A stretch of DNA of 18,547 nt from the NCBI GenBank assembly GCA_964632505.1, contig CAZWCE010000034.1:1-18547 (forward strand). The letters are read 5' to 3'. Below are positions 1-7,124 of the stretch, piece after piece; position 1 is the stretch's first letter; every line of letters begins with the position of its first letter. A model generated the notes under the pieces. The model saw only the letters and a list, made by a program, of their open reading frames with translations, was not told the origin of the DNA and did no database searches. Made by a program: the position numbers and the translations under genes. Source of the DNA: CAZWCE01 sp964632505 (lineage in GTDB: Bacteria; Planctomycetota; Planctomycetia; Pirellulales; Thermoguttaceae).

Positions 1-103
1 GGACAGTCATGGTTTGAGCATCCAGGAGGGTTTGCGGCATTTCCGGCGGCGGTGGACGGAGGTGCGAAGCGAGAGCGACCAGCGCCCGGTTGATCCGGAC
101 CAT
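1..103 (-). CDS. Start of a divergent gene, 5' part only (unknown product)
   Basis: The minus strand has an ATG at 103-101, preceded by a strong Shine-Dalgarno sequence (GGAGGTG, complement of 108-114) with standard spacing. The frame stays open for 34 codons to the window edge. The visible peptide begins MVRINRALVALASHL, continues through a Pro-rich stretch (PPPPEMP), and is not recognised. The call rests on the ribosome binding site, the start codon and the open frame. No domain can be named because most of the gene lies outside. A plus-strand ORF overlaps this stretch (14-211) but has no ribosome binding site and looks like a shadow. If real, this gene is divergent from everything else in the window and 104-1568 is a shared intergenic region. 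Confidence 0.5.
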   Translation of the reverse strand, partial: MVRINRALVALASHLRPPPPEMPQTLLDAQTMTV

Positions 104-320
104 TTTTCACCTCCAAAGCATCTCTCCTCGTGCTACCCGTCGGCGCCGAACTCCCGCGAGGGCCCGGTCACGCCATCCAACTCGAGGTTTTCGCCCAAAA
201 ACGGCCTGTAGGAGACCAGCGTTTTTATGCAACAGTTGAGTTCAGTATGGATCCAGAAAAAGGCTGGGGCAGATTTTCTTTGCTCTAAACCACTACCGTG
301 GGGCATTTGTGAGAGCACTC

Positions 321-343
321 ATCGGGGGGCAAGGCGCCCCGAT
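321..343. repeat. GC-rich hairpin in the intergenic region
   Basis: ATCGGGG (321-327) pairs perfectly with CCCCGAT (337-343), leaving a 9-nt loop. No T-run follows on the plus strand, so it is not a standard intrinsic terminator in that direction. It may be a structured leader or an operator; its role is unknown. Confidence 0.4.
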
Positions 344-620
344 ACATGTTGATATTGGAAACACAACTTCTACAGGGGCAATGATTTGCAACTATTTTTG
401 TAGAAATGAGGAAGTACGATGAAAAATATTTGCAATCGAATCATTATATGCGTATAAAGAGATTGTGCGAGGATGTCGCAAGGTCGTATCCTCGTGCCTT
501 GCCTCCGTTCTCACCGGAGGCGGATAGCGACACGAAAGCTGGGGCAGCCAGCCGAATTGGGGATTTTCGTTTCGATTATTACCGTACGTTTATGATTTGC
601 CCTTGATCCTTGATAGCCTA

Positions 621-650
621 GGAAGGAGATGTACCATGACCCCCAGATAA
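621..650 (+). promoter_or_regulatory. Strong ribosome binding site with a 4-codon ORF
   Basis: GGAAGGAG at 621-628 lies 7 nt before an ATG at 636. The frame reads M-T-P-R and then stops at 648-650. The initiation region is better than that of several real genes in this window, yet it leads nowhere. It could be a leader peptide or the remaining start of a decayed gene, or it could be chance. A stable hairpin (709-741) follows about 60 nt later. Confidence 0.3.
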
Positions 651-708
651 CGGGAAATCGCGAGTGTCGAGGGGTGTGAACTTGCGATTTCCACAAAAGA
701 TCATCGTT

Positions 709-741
709 AGTGGAATCCTCTTTGGGAAAGGATGATCCACT
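709..741. repeat. Imperfect two-part hairpin
   Basis: AGTGGA (709-714) pairs with TCCACT (736-741), and ATCCT (715-719) pairs with AGGAT (729-733), with a 2-nt bulge (734-735) on the right arm. The result is an 11-bp stem with a small loop. No long T-run follows, which makes a regulatory or RNA structure more likely than a terminator, but nothing else supports a specific role. Confidence 0.4.
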
Positions 742-1472
742 CACCGAAGTCCACCTCCCTATTCTTCTCATCTCGCAGGGCGAGTGAGAACGCGTGGCCA
801 GTTGACCTAGAACATCCATTCAACATAATCCTCGGGCCAGTCGACAGGGCATTCATTTGAAAGCGTTCGGACCATCTCGGAAGTTCTCGTCATTGAGCTT
901 GCCGGAAAGTCGAGGATTATTCATGTTCGCATAAGTAGTGGCCCCTCGGTTTACGCATTGTCAGCCGCAGGTCCGGGCTCTCGATGTTCGCCCGGGGTTC
1001 TCTGTTTATGCGACGTCAAATATAATCTCAGCTTTTCTCTCTTCGTAAGCGTATGGATGCCGGGAAGTTGCGAGGGAATCCGGCGCTGCGTCTCCTTTTT
1101 TTCCGGAAGGAGCCTTGCATGCGACGCGTCTCCTTGCTATTATGTACAGAAATCGTAACGCCCCGTGCGATGCGATTTTTCCTCTTGTCCCTCTCCGCGA
1201 AAAAGCCGAACATTTCCCGTTCGTGCTCGATGAGTGAGAGGGGATCTTTCCAACGGATCTGTGGCAGCGCCGGTGACGGCCTGTCGACAGGGGTGCATGT
1301 TCACCCGGTGGGTGGCCTCTGGCTCGGGCAGAGAAGAAACCCGAGATGCAACCGCAGCACTCGTTTTCTGTAGCGAGAAGCGGCCGTGTTTTCCATGCTT
1401 TCTAAGCAACCTCTTTGATGGCTCCTCATCGTTTTCGGCACCGGAGGCTTCTCTAGTTTGCATGACGGACGT

Positions 1473-1494
1473 TTTCTGTTCCCGCGAACAGAAA
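1473..1494. promoter_or_regulatory. Perfect 9-bp hairpin upstream of the first gene
   Basis: TTTCTGTTC (1473-1481) and GAACAGAAA (1486-1494) are exact inverted repeats around a 4-nt CCGC spacer. The element lies 75 bp before the start codon at 1569, where an operator for a dimeric repressor or a leader hairpin would be expected. The flanking 10-mer CGTTTTCTGT is repeated at 1362-1371. The helix-turn-helix protein encoded at 2719-3666 is a natural candidate ligand, but that link is a guess. Confidence 0.45.
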
Positions 1495-1568
1495 TCCTGA
1501 ATCGAAATCCCTTACCCCCCTCGCTGCGCTGAGCGTGCGCGCATTGGTGACCAACAGGAGTAAGAACG

Positions 1569-2738
1569 ATGATCGCCTTCAATCCCCATTTCGTCCTCCG
1601 GCAAATCTCGCCGCCATTGCTCCGAGCCTTTTTGGAAAACCGGAACATCTCTCTTCCGCTTGAGGAGAAGGAGATCAACGAAGAGAGTACCGAGATGCTA
1701 TTTCGCGCCCTCTCCCGATTACCGCCCACTCCGTTCTACGATGTCATGCAGCAACTGGAAGATATCGATCGTATGGCGACATGGCGGGGGATCCAGGGAC
1801 TCATTTATGAAAGCCTTCTTCAGGAGGACAGCCTGATCGACGTGTTCGACGGCATCGACCATCGATACGATCAGGTGATGTGGACTTATTTGAACAAAAA
1901 GCATATATGGCGAGAGGCGATCCGATTCCACTGTGAAGAGGGGCCCACGCATCCTTTCTGGTACCGACTGTACGGCCTTCCTTCCAGGCCGCCCGATCTT
2001 TCCGACAAGGCGATCGCACGTCTGGAAGCGGAGATCACTTCACTTTTCCTGCGTCATAAGGGGGCTGCCCGATCATGCCGGGTCGAGCATTTCCTTCAAT
2101 CGGACCGGCAGCACTATTTCTATGCATACTTGAGCGATTATGCGAAGAGCTACCAGGCCCTGGATCTCCGTCGCGGTTGGGTTCGACATTCGATTCGCCG
2201 AGCTTCGGAGATCGTCTTCGCTTTTCATCCCGCGCGAGGGACGCTCGATGTCTACGCGGAAGGGGGGGCTTCCATTCTGGGCCTCTTGCAGCGAGCGTTT
2301 GCCGCGACGGTACTGCATGAGACGGTTTCCGGCGTTCAGCAGACGGATCCTTACAGATTGGAACCCCTGAAGGATCGCCGCTTCTGTTTCCCGACCGACC
2401 CGGCGGATAGGATTCGTGAAGTGTCGATCAAGAAGATGCGACTTTCGCTCAAAGGGAATTGTCATAAGAAATTCACCTTGTCGGTTCCGAAAGAGGCAGG
2501 GCCGGAAGCGATCTACGACTCCCTCGAACACGACTTGAACCCTACGGCGATACCGCTCGCGCGGTTGCGAGTGGATCGAGTGACCTTTCAGTTGGTGCTC
2601 GAAAACCCTTCCCATGGTACGTTCACGTTCGATGTCGCTCGCACCTCGTCGAATTTGAAGAATCGATCGAAAAGGGCACGCACGCTTGGCGAGAAATATC
2701 TCGAGAAGTGGGGAATCGATGTTGCAAGATGCGCTTGA
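1569..2738 (+). CDS. Conserved-looking protein of unknown function (389 aa)
   Basis: The start at ATG 1569 has a good ribosome binding site (AGGAG, 1556-1560). The product is soluble, with no signal peptide or membrane segment, and is rich in Arg, Leu and aromatic residues. The N-terminal half (about 1-170) looks helical and acidic. The C-terminal part (about 285-385) looks like alternating strands ending in an SNLK motif near residues 361-364 and LGEKYLEKWGID near 373-384. From memory, C-terminal segments of the form 'NLK...LxxxYLxxWGID' occur in uncharacterised bacterial proteins paired with a second protein like the one encoded next door; I cannot name a family. The gene overlaps the next by 20 nt, so the two are very likely translated together. 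Function unknown. Confidence 0.85.
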   Translation: MIAFNPHFVLRQISPPLLRAFLENRNISLPLEEKEINEESTEMLFRALSRLPPTPFYDVMQQLEDIDRMATWRGIQGLIYESLLQEDSLIDVFDGIDHRYDQVMWTYLNKKHIWREAIRFHCEEGPTHPFWYRLYGLPSRPPDLSDKAIARLEAEITSLFLRHKGAARSCRVEHFLQSDRQHYFYAYLSDYAKSYQALDLRRGWVRHSIRRASEIVFAFHPARGTLDVYAEGGASILGLLQRAFAATVLHETVSGVQQTDPYRLEPLKDRRFCFPTDPADRIREVSIKKMRLSLKGNCHKKFTLSVPKEAGPEAIYDSLEHDLNPTAIPLARLRVDRVTFQLVLENPSHGTFTFDVARTSSNLKNRSKRARTLGEKYLEKWGIDVARCA

Positions 2739-3666
2739 AATGATCTGGTCATGCTCGAATGGAACGTCCCCGGAATGGGAATATCGGGAACTGCTGCGAG
2801 AAATCGGAAGGGAGGGATTGGCAAAGCTCTGCCGTTTAGGATTACTGACTCCCGTTCGCAGTGCCTTGTTCATCGAATGCGAACCGTGCAACGGGGCGCA
2901 TGTAGAGAAGGTCCACATGAAAATCACGCCCTCGGGGAATCGGCAGTATTTTCTCCTTTGCCCACGCCATGGGATCGTGGCCCTCGCAAAAGAAGAGTTG
3001 CGGCTCTGGACATTCGATTATCGACCGCTGCTGGAGTTGGTCGCCCGGACGCTTCGGACCAAAGGAGGAATTCGGAACCTGATTTCCGGAAACTGTTGGC
3101 ACCTGGGACGCGCTGCTCTGGCGGGACAATCGCGTCCGCTCCTGGTCGCTCGGACGCTCTTCGACCCGAAGGAACAAGGGAAACCGCTCGTTGCAACCGA
3201 GGGAGAACTGGCCGTGATCCTCTCGATCTCCGATCTGCCTCACGCCGGTCAGGTGCCTTGCGATGCACGCCGAATCTTCGAAATGCGAACCCTCGTGGAA
3301 GTGGAAGGGGAAAAATTGATTTTTCAGATCGAACCGCTCGCCCGGCAGTTGGAACGAGTGGTTGCCGAAAAGTCGATCGGGAGAAAACGGCGATCCTCTC
3401 CTTCGCGGGTCATCGTGATCGATCGGCTCAAGAAGGAACTCCATGCGCATATTCTCTCGATGAAGAGTCTGATCCACGATGCGGAATTCAGGGGGAAGGA
3501 AGTCCGATTGCCGCGACTGACACAGAAAGAGCTGGCTAGGCGCGTCGGAGCGACTGAGTCCTCCGTGTGCCGAGCGATGCAACAGGAAGATGCCGTGCTA
3601 CGTGTCCTCAAGGAGACAGTGCGGGATCCGGAAATGATACGCCGCTATCGACGAAAGCTGGGATGA
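2719..3666 (+). CDS. Putative zinc-binding protein with C-terminal HTH (315 aa), partner of the upstream gene
   Basis: I start it at ATG 2719, which has AGAAGTGGGG just upstream and overlaps the preceding gene's end (2738). An in-frame TTG at 2686 is less likely. Residues 54-57 (CEPC) and 81-84 (CPRH) form a CxxC...CxxH pattern suggesting a small zinc site. The middle (about 90-220) is of unrecognised fold, including an NCWHLGRAALAG stretch. Residues 265-290 (LTQKELARRVGATESSVCRAM) are a good helix-turn-helix, followed by a basic tail. The likely role is DNA binding, perhaps as a regulator or as the targeting subunit of a complex with the upstream protein. No catalytic motif was seen. An intrinsic terminator ends the unit 28 bp after the stop codon. 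Confidence 0.82.
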   Translation: MLQDALEMIWSCSNGTSPEWEYRELLREIGREGLAKLCRLGLLTPVRSALFIECEPCNGAHVEKVHMKITPSGNRQYFLLCPRHGIVALAKEELRLWTFDYRPLLELVARTLRTKGGIRNLISGNCWHLGRAALAGQSRPLLVARTLFDPKEQGKPLVATEGELAVILSISDLPHAGQVPCDARRIFEMRTLVEVEGEKLIFQIEPLARQLERVVAEKSIGRKRRSSPSRVIVIDRLKKELHAHILSMKSLIHDAEFRGKEVRLPRLTQKELARRVGATESSVCRAMQQEDAVLRVLKETVRDPEMIRRYRRKLG

Positions 3667-3693
3667 CCTCAGAAACACCCGTTTAGTGTTGAT

Positions 3694-3724
3694 CGCCATG
3701 GGCCGTCGGCCGATGGCGTTTTTT
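3694..3724 (+). terminator. Rho-independent terminator
   Basis: CGCCAT (3694-3699) pairs with ATGGCG (3713-3718). Inside it, after one G-G mismatch, GGCC (3701-3704) pairs with GGCC (3708-3711) around a GTC loop. A run of six T follows immediately (3719-3724). It lies just after the stop codon at 3664-3666 and should separate the first two genes from the sigma-like gene. Confidence 0.88.
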
Positions 3725-3947
3725 GTTTCTTGGTGGTGGCCCAGGAGAGAGATCCCGACATGAAAATTGCAGCGACCGCGCGATTCTGCAATCAGGGGGG
3801 GGAAATAATTTCGTGCTAAACCAGGTCCGGAAGGGGAGTTGAGACCGCGATTCCGTTCTTGCATCGGTGAAAACTGCAATGTTCCGGCAAGGGAGAAGCC
3901 TTCGCAACGGGCGAGGGCAAGAGATTCCTCTCATGTCGGAGATATTC

Positions 3948-4685
3948 ATGTTGGGCCAAACTCCATGCCAAAAGGGGGATTCCTTTCCCTCCCTTCCTAG
4001 AAATCGCTCCTCATACCACATTCGCGAAGCGTCGTCCAAGCGAAATCGAGCCACCGATTCGATCGGACCGAATCGGACGTCATCCCCTCACGAGCTTTCT
4101 CAAAACAGGTGCGATACTGATGTGATCGTTCGCTGGATCGAAGAGATCCTCCAGCGGCGTGTTTCTCATTGGATCTCCACAACTTCGCTACGCGAAAGCG
4201 ACCGGGACGATTACCTCCAGGAATTGCGTCTTCATCTCTGGCAGCACATGGGGAGCTATTGTCCCGAGAAATCCAGTCTGAAAACGTATCTCTCCCGACT
4301 GGCCGATCGGAAAATGTCCAATCTGCTCCGCAGAGAACGTGCAGCGAAGCGGGGTGGGGATCGAAGGGTCCTCTCGCTGAATGCGTTCGAGTGCTTGCTG
4401 GAAAGAGGGAATCGCTCAACCGCACTCGGATCGCCGTCCCGTTCGAAAGCCCCCGGAAGAAATCTTTCGAAGGAGGCGATTCAGGAGTGGGAGCGGAGGT
4501 ACGATTTCCAGGTCATTCTTGACCGTCTCCCACCTCAGTTGCGCCTCGCGTGCCACCTGTTGCGGTTTCATTCTATCTCGGAGACCGCTCGGCGGATGCA
4601 TTTGCACCGGGCGACATTCCACAATCGCATCCTCCGTCCTCTGCGACGTGCCTTTCGGGAAGTCGATCTATGCGAAAATTCATGA
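3948..4685 (+). CDS. Sigma-70-like factor, regions 2 and 4 only (about 245 aa)
   Basis: Numbered from ATG 3948, residues 60-135 resemble sigma region 2: an acidic/Gln motif RDDYLQELRLHLWQ, then SSLKTYLSRLADRKMSNLLRRERAAKR. Residues 186-236 resemble region 4, LDRLPPQLRLACHLL with a helix-turn-helix SISETARRMHLHRATFHNRI. A low-complexity linker of about 50 residues lies between. Such proteins bind core RNA polymerase and direct it to specific promoters; this assignment comes from sequence pattern only. The start is uncertain: ATG 3948 has GGAG seven bases before it, but in-frame GTG 3867, ATG 3933 and GTG 4122 are possible, and the first 55 or so residues look disordered. No anti-sigma factor is adjacent. 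Being first after a terminator and upstream of a co-directional gene array, it may control that array. Confidence 0.75.
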   Translation: MLGQTPCQKGDSFPSLPRNRSSYHIREASSKRNRATDSIGPNRTSSPHELSQNRCDTDVIVRWIEEILQRRVSHWISTTSLRESDRDDYLQELRLHLWQHMGSYCPEKSSLKTYLSRLADRKMSNLLRRERAAKRGGDRRVLSLNAFECLLERGNRSTALGSPSRSKAPGRNLSKEAIQEWERRYDFQVILDRLPPQLRLACHLLRFHSISETARRMHLHRATFHNRILRPLRRAFREVDLCENS

Positions 4686-4779
4686 GAATCTTCGACAATC
4701 TTTCGGTCAAAAGTGTATGTGATCGATAGAGCCACCGAGCATTTCGGAGCTCTCAAGCCTCATCCATTCTTTCTCCCAT

Positions 4780-4857
4780 GTGCGCAAGCAGCATGACGTT
4801 TTTCGAATTCTTCGAATACTCGCAAACCATTTCATGACCTCATCGCTGCTTGTGCAC
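4780..4857. promoter_or_regulatory. Nested inverted repeat before the cysteine-hydrolase gene
   Basis: GTGCGCAAGCAGC (4780-4792) and GCTGCTTGTGCAC (4845-4857) form a 13-bp stem with a single G-T wobble, enclosing 52 nt. Inside lies a second inverted repeat, TTCGAA-TTC-TTCGAA (4802-4816), and a repeated CATGAC (4792-4797 and 4833-4838). The right arm ends 9 nt before the ribosome binding site (GGAAGGT, 4867-4873) of the gene at 4881. The geometry suits a structured 5' leader or a pair of operator sites. No known riboswitch class was recognised. Confidence 0.5.
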
Positions 4858-4880
4858 TATTGATATCGGAAGGTGCGCTG

Positions 4881-5462
4881 ATGACGCCCAAACAGTTTCC
4901 ATCGCTGGTACCTCTTTCTCATGCAAAGACGGAGATCGGCGAGGGGGACCTGCTGCTTTTTGCCGGGAACCCTTTGATCGCCATCGCAGGACGTGGCCGT
5001 TACAGTCATGCGGGAAAGGTGTCGTGGTGGGATGAAGAACTCTTCTGCCTAGAAGTACGTGAGTTTCTCGGGGGCCGCGCCGTCATTCTGGATCGCTTGG
5101 TCCAGCAACAACCTGGAAAGATCGACGTCTTTGAAGCGAACGCTAATCGGCAGTGGTCCCAGTATGATCCGAACGCCGCGAGTGCCTATATGCGTAGGCT
5201 CACAGGATGTACGTACGGTTGGAGAAATGTCCTGAAAGCCGCTCTGTCCCACCTATTTCTGGCGCGACTATGGGTACGTCCCAGCCAAAACGACGAGGAG
5301 TTGAGTCGACACGCCCCCTTTTGCTCCCAGGCCATCATGATGGCCGAACGCCTGGCGGGAGGGGTCGATCCGGTTCCCTGGCTGGCGGATCATTCAACGG
5401 AGCCGTCCGATTTGGCGCGATCTCCCTTTTATCGTTACCGATTTACCCTCACCGACGGCTAG
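4881..5462 (+). CDS. Permuted papain-fold cysteine hydrolase (YiiX / NlpC-P60-like), 193 aa
   Basis: The start at ATG 4881 has a good ribosome binding site at 4867-4873; an upstream in-frame TTG (4860) is less likely. The protein shows the circularly permuted papain-like arrangement: GDLLLF at residues 22-27, a catalytic His in YSHAGK (His43), an acidic residue in CLEV (Glu58), and the nucleophile late, in PFCSQ (Cys148). In this superfamily, members cleave or transfer amide or ester bonds in peptidoglycan, proteins or lipids; the true substrate here is unknown. There is no signal peptide or obvious membrane segment, so it either acts inside the cell or leaves by another route, such as a holin-like protein. 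It begins the run of genes after the sigma-like factor and sits 42 bp before a secreted protease gene. Confidence 0.75.
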   Translation: MTPKQFPSLVPLSHAKTEIGEGDLLLFAGNPLIAIAGRGRYSHAGKVSWWDEELFCLEVREFLGGRAVILDRLVQQQPGKIDVFEANANRQWSQYDPNAASAYMRRLTGCTYGWRNVLKAALSHLFLARLWVRPSQNDEELSRHAPFCSQAIMMAERLAGGVDPVPWLADHSTEPSDLARSPFYRYRFTLTDG

Positions 5463-5504
5463 ATAGCAGGATCCGTTTATAAGACTGGAATAAAGGTAAA
5501 TAGA

Positions 5505-6629
5505 ATGTATAGAAATAAGCCGGTTCTATGTCTACTTCTCATTGTATTATTTACCCAGCGTGCCGTCGCCGGTATGGATGACTGCATACAGTCGACCTGT
5601 CGCATCTCGACCGAGGGATCGATCGGGACCGGCTGTGTCTTCGAGGTTTCAGACCAGACCGTCTATATTCTTACAAATGCGCATGTTGTTGGAAGCGCCG
5701 ACCGAGTGCGATGCGAATTCTGGCGGGAGGGGCACCCCCTTCCCGGACTGCAGGGGACGGTGATTCAAGGGGACACCGCAATCGATGCGGCGGTCGTGTC
5801 GATTTCACGAAGCGCCTTTTCCGGTGACGCTCCCAGACCGATCCCTCTGGCCCGACCCGGTACGAAGCTGACTCCTGGGCAGACCGTCCTCTCGGCAGGT
5901 TGTGCACGTGGGGGATGGCCCACTGCCTGGGTGGGACACATTGTTCGCAGCGACAACGCCGAGATACGCTTTGTTCCTCCGCCCGCTGGTGGAAGAAGCG
6001 GATCGGCAATATTCGATAAGAACGGAACACAAATCGTCGGTTTGCTGTTTGCACGAGAAGACATCGAGGGAGAAGGCATCGCTACTCCCATCGATCGTAT
6101 CCGTACTGCCTTTGCCGGCAACTCGGTTCTCGCCGAGAAATGCATCGGGGACCTGTGCCCCGTTCTTCCTCGCCAGAACCCTCAGCCATCGCCGATTGCC
6201 CCGGACGGGCAATCTTCAGTCGATCTTCAGGAAACGAACCGTCGACTGGATGAAATCGCGCGACTTCTCCGTCAGATGCAGCAGCAACAGGAAAGACCAC
6301 CTGTAAGAGATGGGGAACTTGAAAGCCTGAGAAATAAGGAATCAGAGCTTCATGATCTGTCAGGCTCCCTTCGGGACATCGCGGCCGAACGACTTCGTGA
6401 TGGCAGTCTCGGCCTGACGATCGGCAAGATTGTCGGTGGTGCCCTGGGGTTCAGCGGCCCACTCGGCATCGCCGTGGCGGCAGCGGGCTGGTTCATTTCT
6501 CGACGGCTCGGGAAACGGCTCGAAGGGGACGATCCGTTGATCATCCAACGTCTTGTGGAACGATTGACCGATCGGGTCGACGATCTTCGAGATCGCATCA
6601 AACACGACACAGCAGGCAAATCCTCCTAA
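5505..6629 (+). CDS. Exported trypsin-like serine protease with C-terminal coiled coil and membrane segment (374 aa)
   Basis: Residues 1-22 are a classic signal peptide (MYRNK, a Leu/Val/Ile core, then AVA before Gly23). A chymotrypsin/trypsin-fold domain follows, with a complete triad: His60 in TNAHVV, Asp94 in DTAIDAAVV and Ser165 in GRSGSAIF. After about residue 210 come a Pro-rich linker and two helical segments likely to form coiled coils (about 238-264 and 269-297). Next is a Gly/Ala-rich hydrophobic stretch (about 301-331) bounded by SRRLGKR, a probable membrane anchor, and a charged tail. It should act at or outside the cytoplasmic membrane, for example trimming surface proteins. The first residues use AT-rich codons, like several gene starts in this array. 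The family is clear; the substrate is not. Confidence 0.88.
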   Translation: MYRNKPVLCLLLIVLFTQRAVAGMDDCIQSTCRISTEGSIGTGCVFEVSDQTVYILTNAHVVGSADRVRCEFWREGHPLPGLQGTVIQGDTAIDAAVVSISRSAFSGDAPRPIPLARPGTKLTPGQTVLSAGCARGGWPTAWVGHIVRSDNAEIRFVPPPAGGRSGSAIFDKNGTQIVGLLFAREDIEGEGIATPIDRIRTAFAGNSVLAEKCIGDLCPVLPRQNPQPSPIAPDGQSSVDLQETNRRLDEIARLLRQMQQQQERPPVRDGELESLRNKESELHDLSGSLRDIAAERLRDGSLGLTIGKIVGGALGFSGPLGIAVAAAGWFISRRLGKRLEGDDPLIIQRLVERLTDRVDDLRDRIKHDTAGKSS

Positions 6630-6718
6630 TAGAACGTTTTGAGAGACCACCCGTTTTACTCGTATCGAAGCCAGTTATCAGAATACATAATACGTACAAA
6701 AGGAAGGGAATGTCGCCC

Positions 6719-7075
6719 ATGGAGTTCTCGGAACATCTGCATCAGGAGTTGGATAAGCTTGAGACGAAGTTGGATCTTAGCTTCCAGAACATGGGCGAGA
6801 AGATCGACATGCTCTTCGGAATGCACAGCGAGATGATCGCGGAAGTTAAGGAGCTGAGATGTTGTGTTGCTAGGCACGATCGCATTCTGGATGGAAACGG
6901 CCAGGAAGGATTGGTCGCTCGGCTGACCAAGATCGACACTACCTTGCATTCACTCGAGAAGTCGCTCGATGAAGAGGCGACTTCCCGACGACGCCTTTGG
7001 GGCGGAGTCTGGATGCTCGCCTCAGGCGTGCTGATCTCCGTCATCGCCGGTATCATTCTGTTCAATCTTCGATGA
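6719..7075 (+). CDS. Small coiled-coil protein with one C-terminal TM helix, holin-accessory-like (118 aa)
   Basis: Residues 1-50 are an amphipathic, coiled-coil-like helix rich in Glu, Leu and Met. Residues 53-70 carry HDRILDGNGQEGLVARL, a second helix follows, and residues 94-116 form one membrane-spanning helix ending at the C-terminus. The layout, with 'GNG..GL..R' between a coiled coil and a terminal TM helix, resembles small phage proteins found near lysis genes (XhlA-like); this likeness is from memory. ATG 6719 is preferred because AGGAAGG (6701-6707) is too close to the alternative ATG at 6710. It shares the 'coiled coil then membrane' plan with the protease encoded just upstream, so the two may interact, but that is a guess. 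Confidence 0.72.
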   Translation: MEFSEHLHQELDKLETKLDLSFQNMGEKIDMLFGMHSEMIAEVKELRCCVARHDRILDGNGQEGLVARLTKIDTTLHSLEKSLDEEATSRRRLWGGVWMLASGVLISVIAGIILFNLR

Positions 7076-7124
7076 AAGGTGTCCCTGAATGGGCCGGTCT
7101 ATTCCCTCTTATGAAAGGCAGAGC

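Larger units (their letters stand above)
104..1568. other. Long gene-free region with several hairpins
   Basis: About 1.46 kb with no convincing coding sequence on either strand. The open frames here are short, mutually overlapping, lack ribosome binding sites and have unprotein-like composition. It contains hairpins at 321-343, 709-741 and 1473-1494, a strong ribosome binding site followed by only four codons at 621-650, and a repeated 10-mer CGTTTTCTGT at 1362-1371 and 1470-1479. It separates a probable divergent gene on the left from the plus-strand array starting at 1569, so it should hold promoters in both directions. I cannot place a -35/-10 pair with confidence. It could also carry a non-coding RNA or decayed gene remnants. 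Confidence 0.5.

Noticed and set aside
406..606. 66-codon plus-strand ORF in the long intergenic region
   Set aside because: No ribosome binding site and no recognisable sequence; a minus-strand ORF of similar quality overlaps it.
1053..1463. Overlapping ORFs of about 106 codons on both strands
   Set aside because: Neither has a ribosome binding site, compositions are Arg/Ser/Cys-rich in a non-protein-like way, and they contradict each other.
2073..2927. 284-codon minus-strand ORF
   Set aside because: It is opposite two plus-strand genes that have good ribosome binding sites and sensible domain features.
2842..3582. 246-codon minus-strand ORF
   Set aside because: It is a shadow of the HTH gene; no start signal and no motif.
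3760..3819. 19-codon ORF after the terminator
   Set aside because: The nearest AGGAG is over 20 bases from the ATG; there is no support for translation.
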